Positions 16,745 through 17,538 of a stretch of DNA of 17,538 nt are shown piece after piece. The notes beneath the pieces are model-generated. The model was given only the letters and a program-made list of their open reading frames with translations, made no database searches and was not told the origin of the DNA. This DNA comes from an uncultured Polyangiaceae bacterium (GTDB taxonomy: Bacteria; Myxococcota_A; Polyangia; Polyangiales; Houyiibacteriaceae), in the NCBI GenBank assembly GCA_947259605.1, contig CAMYMX010000017.1, positions 1 through 17,538 of the forward strand, in the 5' to 3' direction. The translations under genes and the position numbers were made by a program. The number at the start of each line of letters is the position of its first letter. The stretch's first letter is position 1.

Positions 16745-17424
16745 CCAGGCGGTTCGGGGGGCTTCGTCACCCGGGGCCGAACCGTGACCTTGGCTCGGGC
16801 CACGTAGGACAAGAGCTTATGGATCGGCGTTCCATCGAAGAAGCCGGGGGCCGTTGGCGTTCGGTCGGGCTCGGGAACAGGCAGCGTCGCGACCAAGGCG
16901 CCGTCTCCTGAATGGCGGAACCTCACCTCGGGGCTCAACGATTCGATCATGCGCTTCGATGCCTTGTTGTCCGCCAGCAGATCGGTCACGAACCAGCGTA
17001 CGTCTCGCTCCCAGGCGGCTTCGATCAGCCGTTGCAGGAGGATCGAGCCGAGACCTTTGCCATGGAACTCGTCCACGACCGTCACCGCAGGCTCGGCCGT
17101 GTCCGGCTGATCCATCAAACGCACGAACCGCGCGCTGCCGATGCCCTCGTCGGTGGACACGAAGCGACGGCGAATGGCGCCCATCGCAAAATGGTTCACG
17201 CCGTCCACGTGCGTCAGGTACTCGAGCTCCGTCTCGGTCAGCCTCGATTTCGGCGACATGAAACGCGCGTAGCGGGAATCGGGAGACAAGTGCTCGAAGC
17301 CTTCGCGAAGCATCTCTTTGTCCGACGGGCGCATGAGGCGCAGATGGACCCGCTGCCCATCGGTGAGATGAACGGTTTCTTCGTACGAGCGGTCGTACCG
17401 ATAGCCCTGCCGCTGACCCCCCAT
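16741..17424 (-). CDS. GNAT family N-acetyltransferase
   Basis: This 227-residue protein carries a GNAT fold. Residues about 24-35 (RVHLRLMRPSDK) form the first strand and helix, HLSPDSRYARFM (45-56) the second helix, and the acetyl-CoA loop is VVDEFHGKGLGSILLQRLIE (116-135), matching the R/Q-x-x-G-x-G/A signature as HGKGLG (121-126). DLLADNKASKRMIESL (148-163) is the usual next segment with its Asn and Met. Acceptors in this group range from small molecules to proteins and cannot be named. The frame is open up to 17469, but the preceding gene on the same strand ends at 17438, so the ATG at 17424, 13 bases later, is more likely. No strong Shine-Dalgarno is seen. Its stop sits in the CTAG it shares with the DJ-1 gene. 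Confidence 0.88.
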   Translation of the reverse strand: MGGQRQGYRYDRSYEETVHLTDGQRVHLRLMRPSDKEMLREGFEHLSPDSRYARFMSPKSRLTETELEYLTHVDGVNHFAMGAIRRRFVSTDEGIGSARFVRLMDQPDTAEPAVTVVDEFHGKGLGSILLQRLIEAAWERDVRWFVTDLLADNKASKRMIESLSPEVRFRHSGDGALVATLPVPEPDRTPTAPGFFDGTPIHKLLSYVARAKVTVRPRVTKPPEPPG

Positions 17425-17437
17425 GGCAAGGGGAAGC

Positions 17438-17538
17438 CTAGGCACGATCGAGTGCGCGGACAACCGCATCCATCGCCGCAGCGGCCCCGGCGCGGAGTCG
17501 GTAGTTGACGATGTGTGAAACTTCGGTCGTGCCAGGGT
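17438..17538 (-). CDS. Unrecognised protein, C-terminal end only
   Basis: The 32 residues before a TAG at 17438 continue off the right edge without a stop. They read as an amphipathic, Ala/Arg-rich tail: EVSHIVNYRLRAG followed by AAAAMDAVVRALDRA. The composition resembles a real coding end more than noise, and the spacing to the GNAT start (13 bases) fits an operon. The family cannot be named from so short a piece. Confidence 0.55.
   Translation of the reverse strand, partial: PGTTEVSHIVNYRLRAGAAAAMDAVVRALDRA

Overview
The window looks like a chromosomal stretch of a GC-rich Gram-negative bacterium. Several exported proteins carry lipoboxes followed by long glycine-rich linkers, and the third codon position is rich in G and C. 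That combination, with the broad mix of metabolic genes, suggests Myxococcota or a related former deltaproteobacterium. No rRNA marker is present, so this is an inference from style only. The window is densely coded: there is no gap over 300 bases, and I saw no tRNA, rRNA, CRISPR array or transposase.

Left part (1-4294). A minus-strand set reads polyphosphate kinase (ppk1), then a small exported protein with four exact 15-residue repeats, then an NTF2/SnoaL-like protein that runs off the left edge. Divergent from ppk1 is a TetR-type regulator.

Centre (4295-8308). A plus-strand operon holds three predicted lipoproteins. The first is a cysteine-rich parallel beta-helix protein, the second a diheme cytochrome c of the SO2930 type, the third a MauG/cytochrome c peroxidase-type diheme enzyme. 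From memory, the first two match a recurrent gene pair of unknown function (TIGR03805/TIGR03806). The third adds a possible oxidising or protein-modifying enzyme. This is the best candidate for a poorly described system: a redox module probably anchored to a membrane on the outer side of the cytoplasm.

Right part (8313-17538). This is mostly housekeeping and lipid or redox metabolism: an AidB-like acyl-CoA dehydrogenase (minus), divergent glutamine-dependent NAD+ synthetase (plus), an SDR oxidoreductase coupled to an alpha/beta hydrolase (minus), an FAD-binding dehydrogenase followed by an exported DUF442 phosphatase-like protein and a DJ-1 homologue (plus), then a GNAT acetyltransferase and the tail of an unrecognised gene (minus). 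Three convergent gene pairs abut or overlap almost without spacing, and several starts were moved inward from the longest open frame on the basis of family length, lipobox position, ribosome binding site or neighbouring gene ends.
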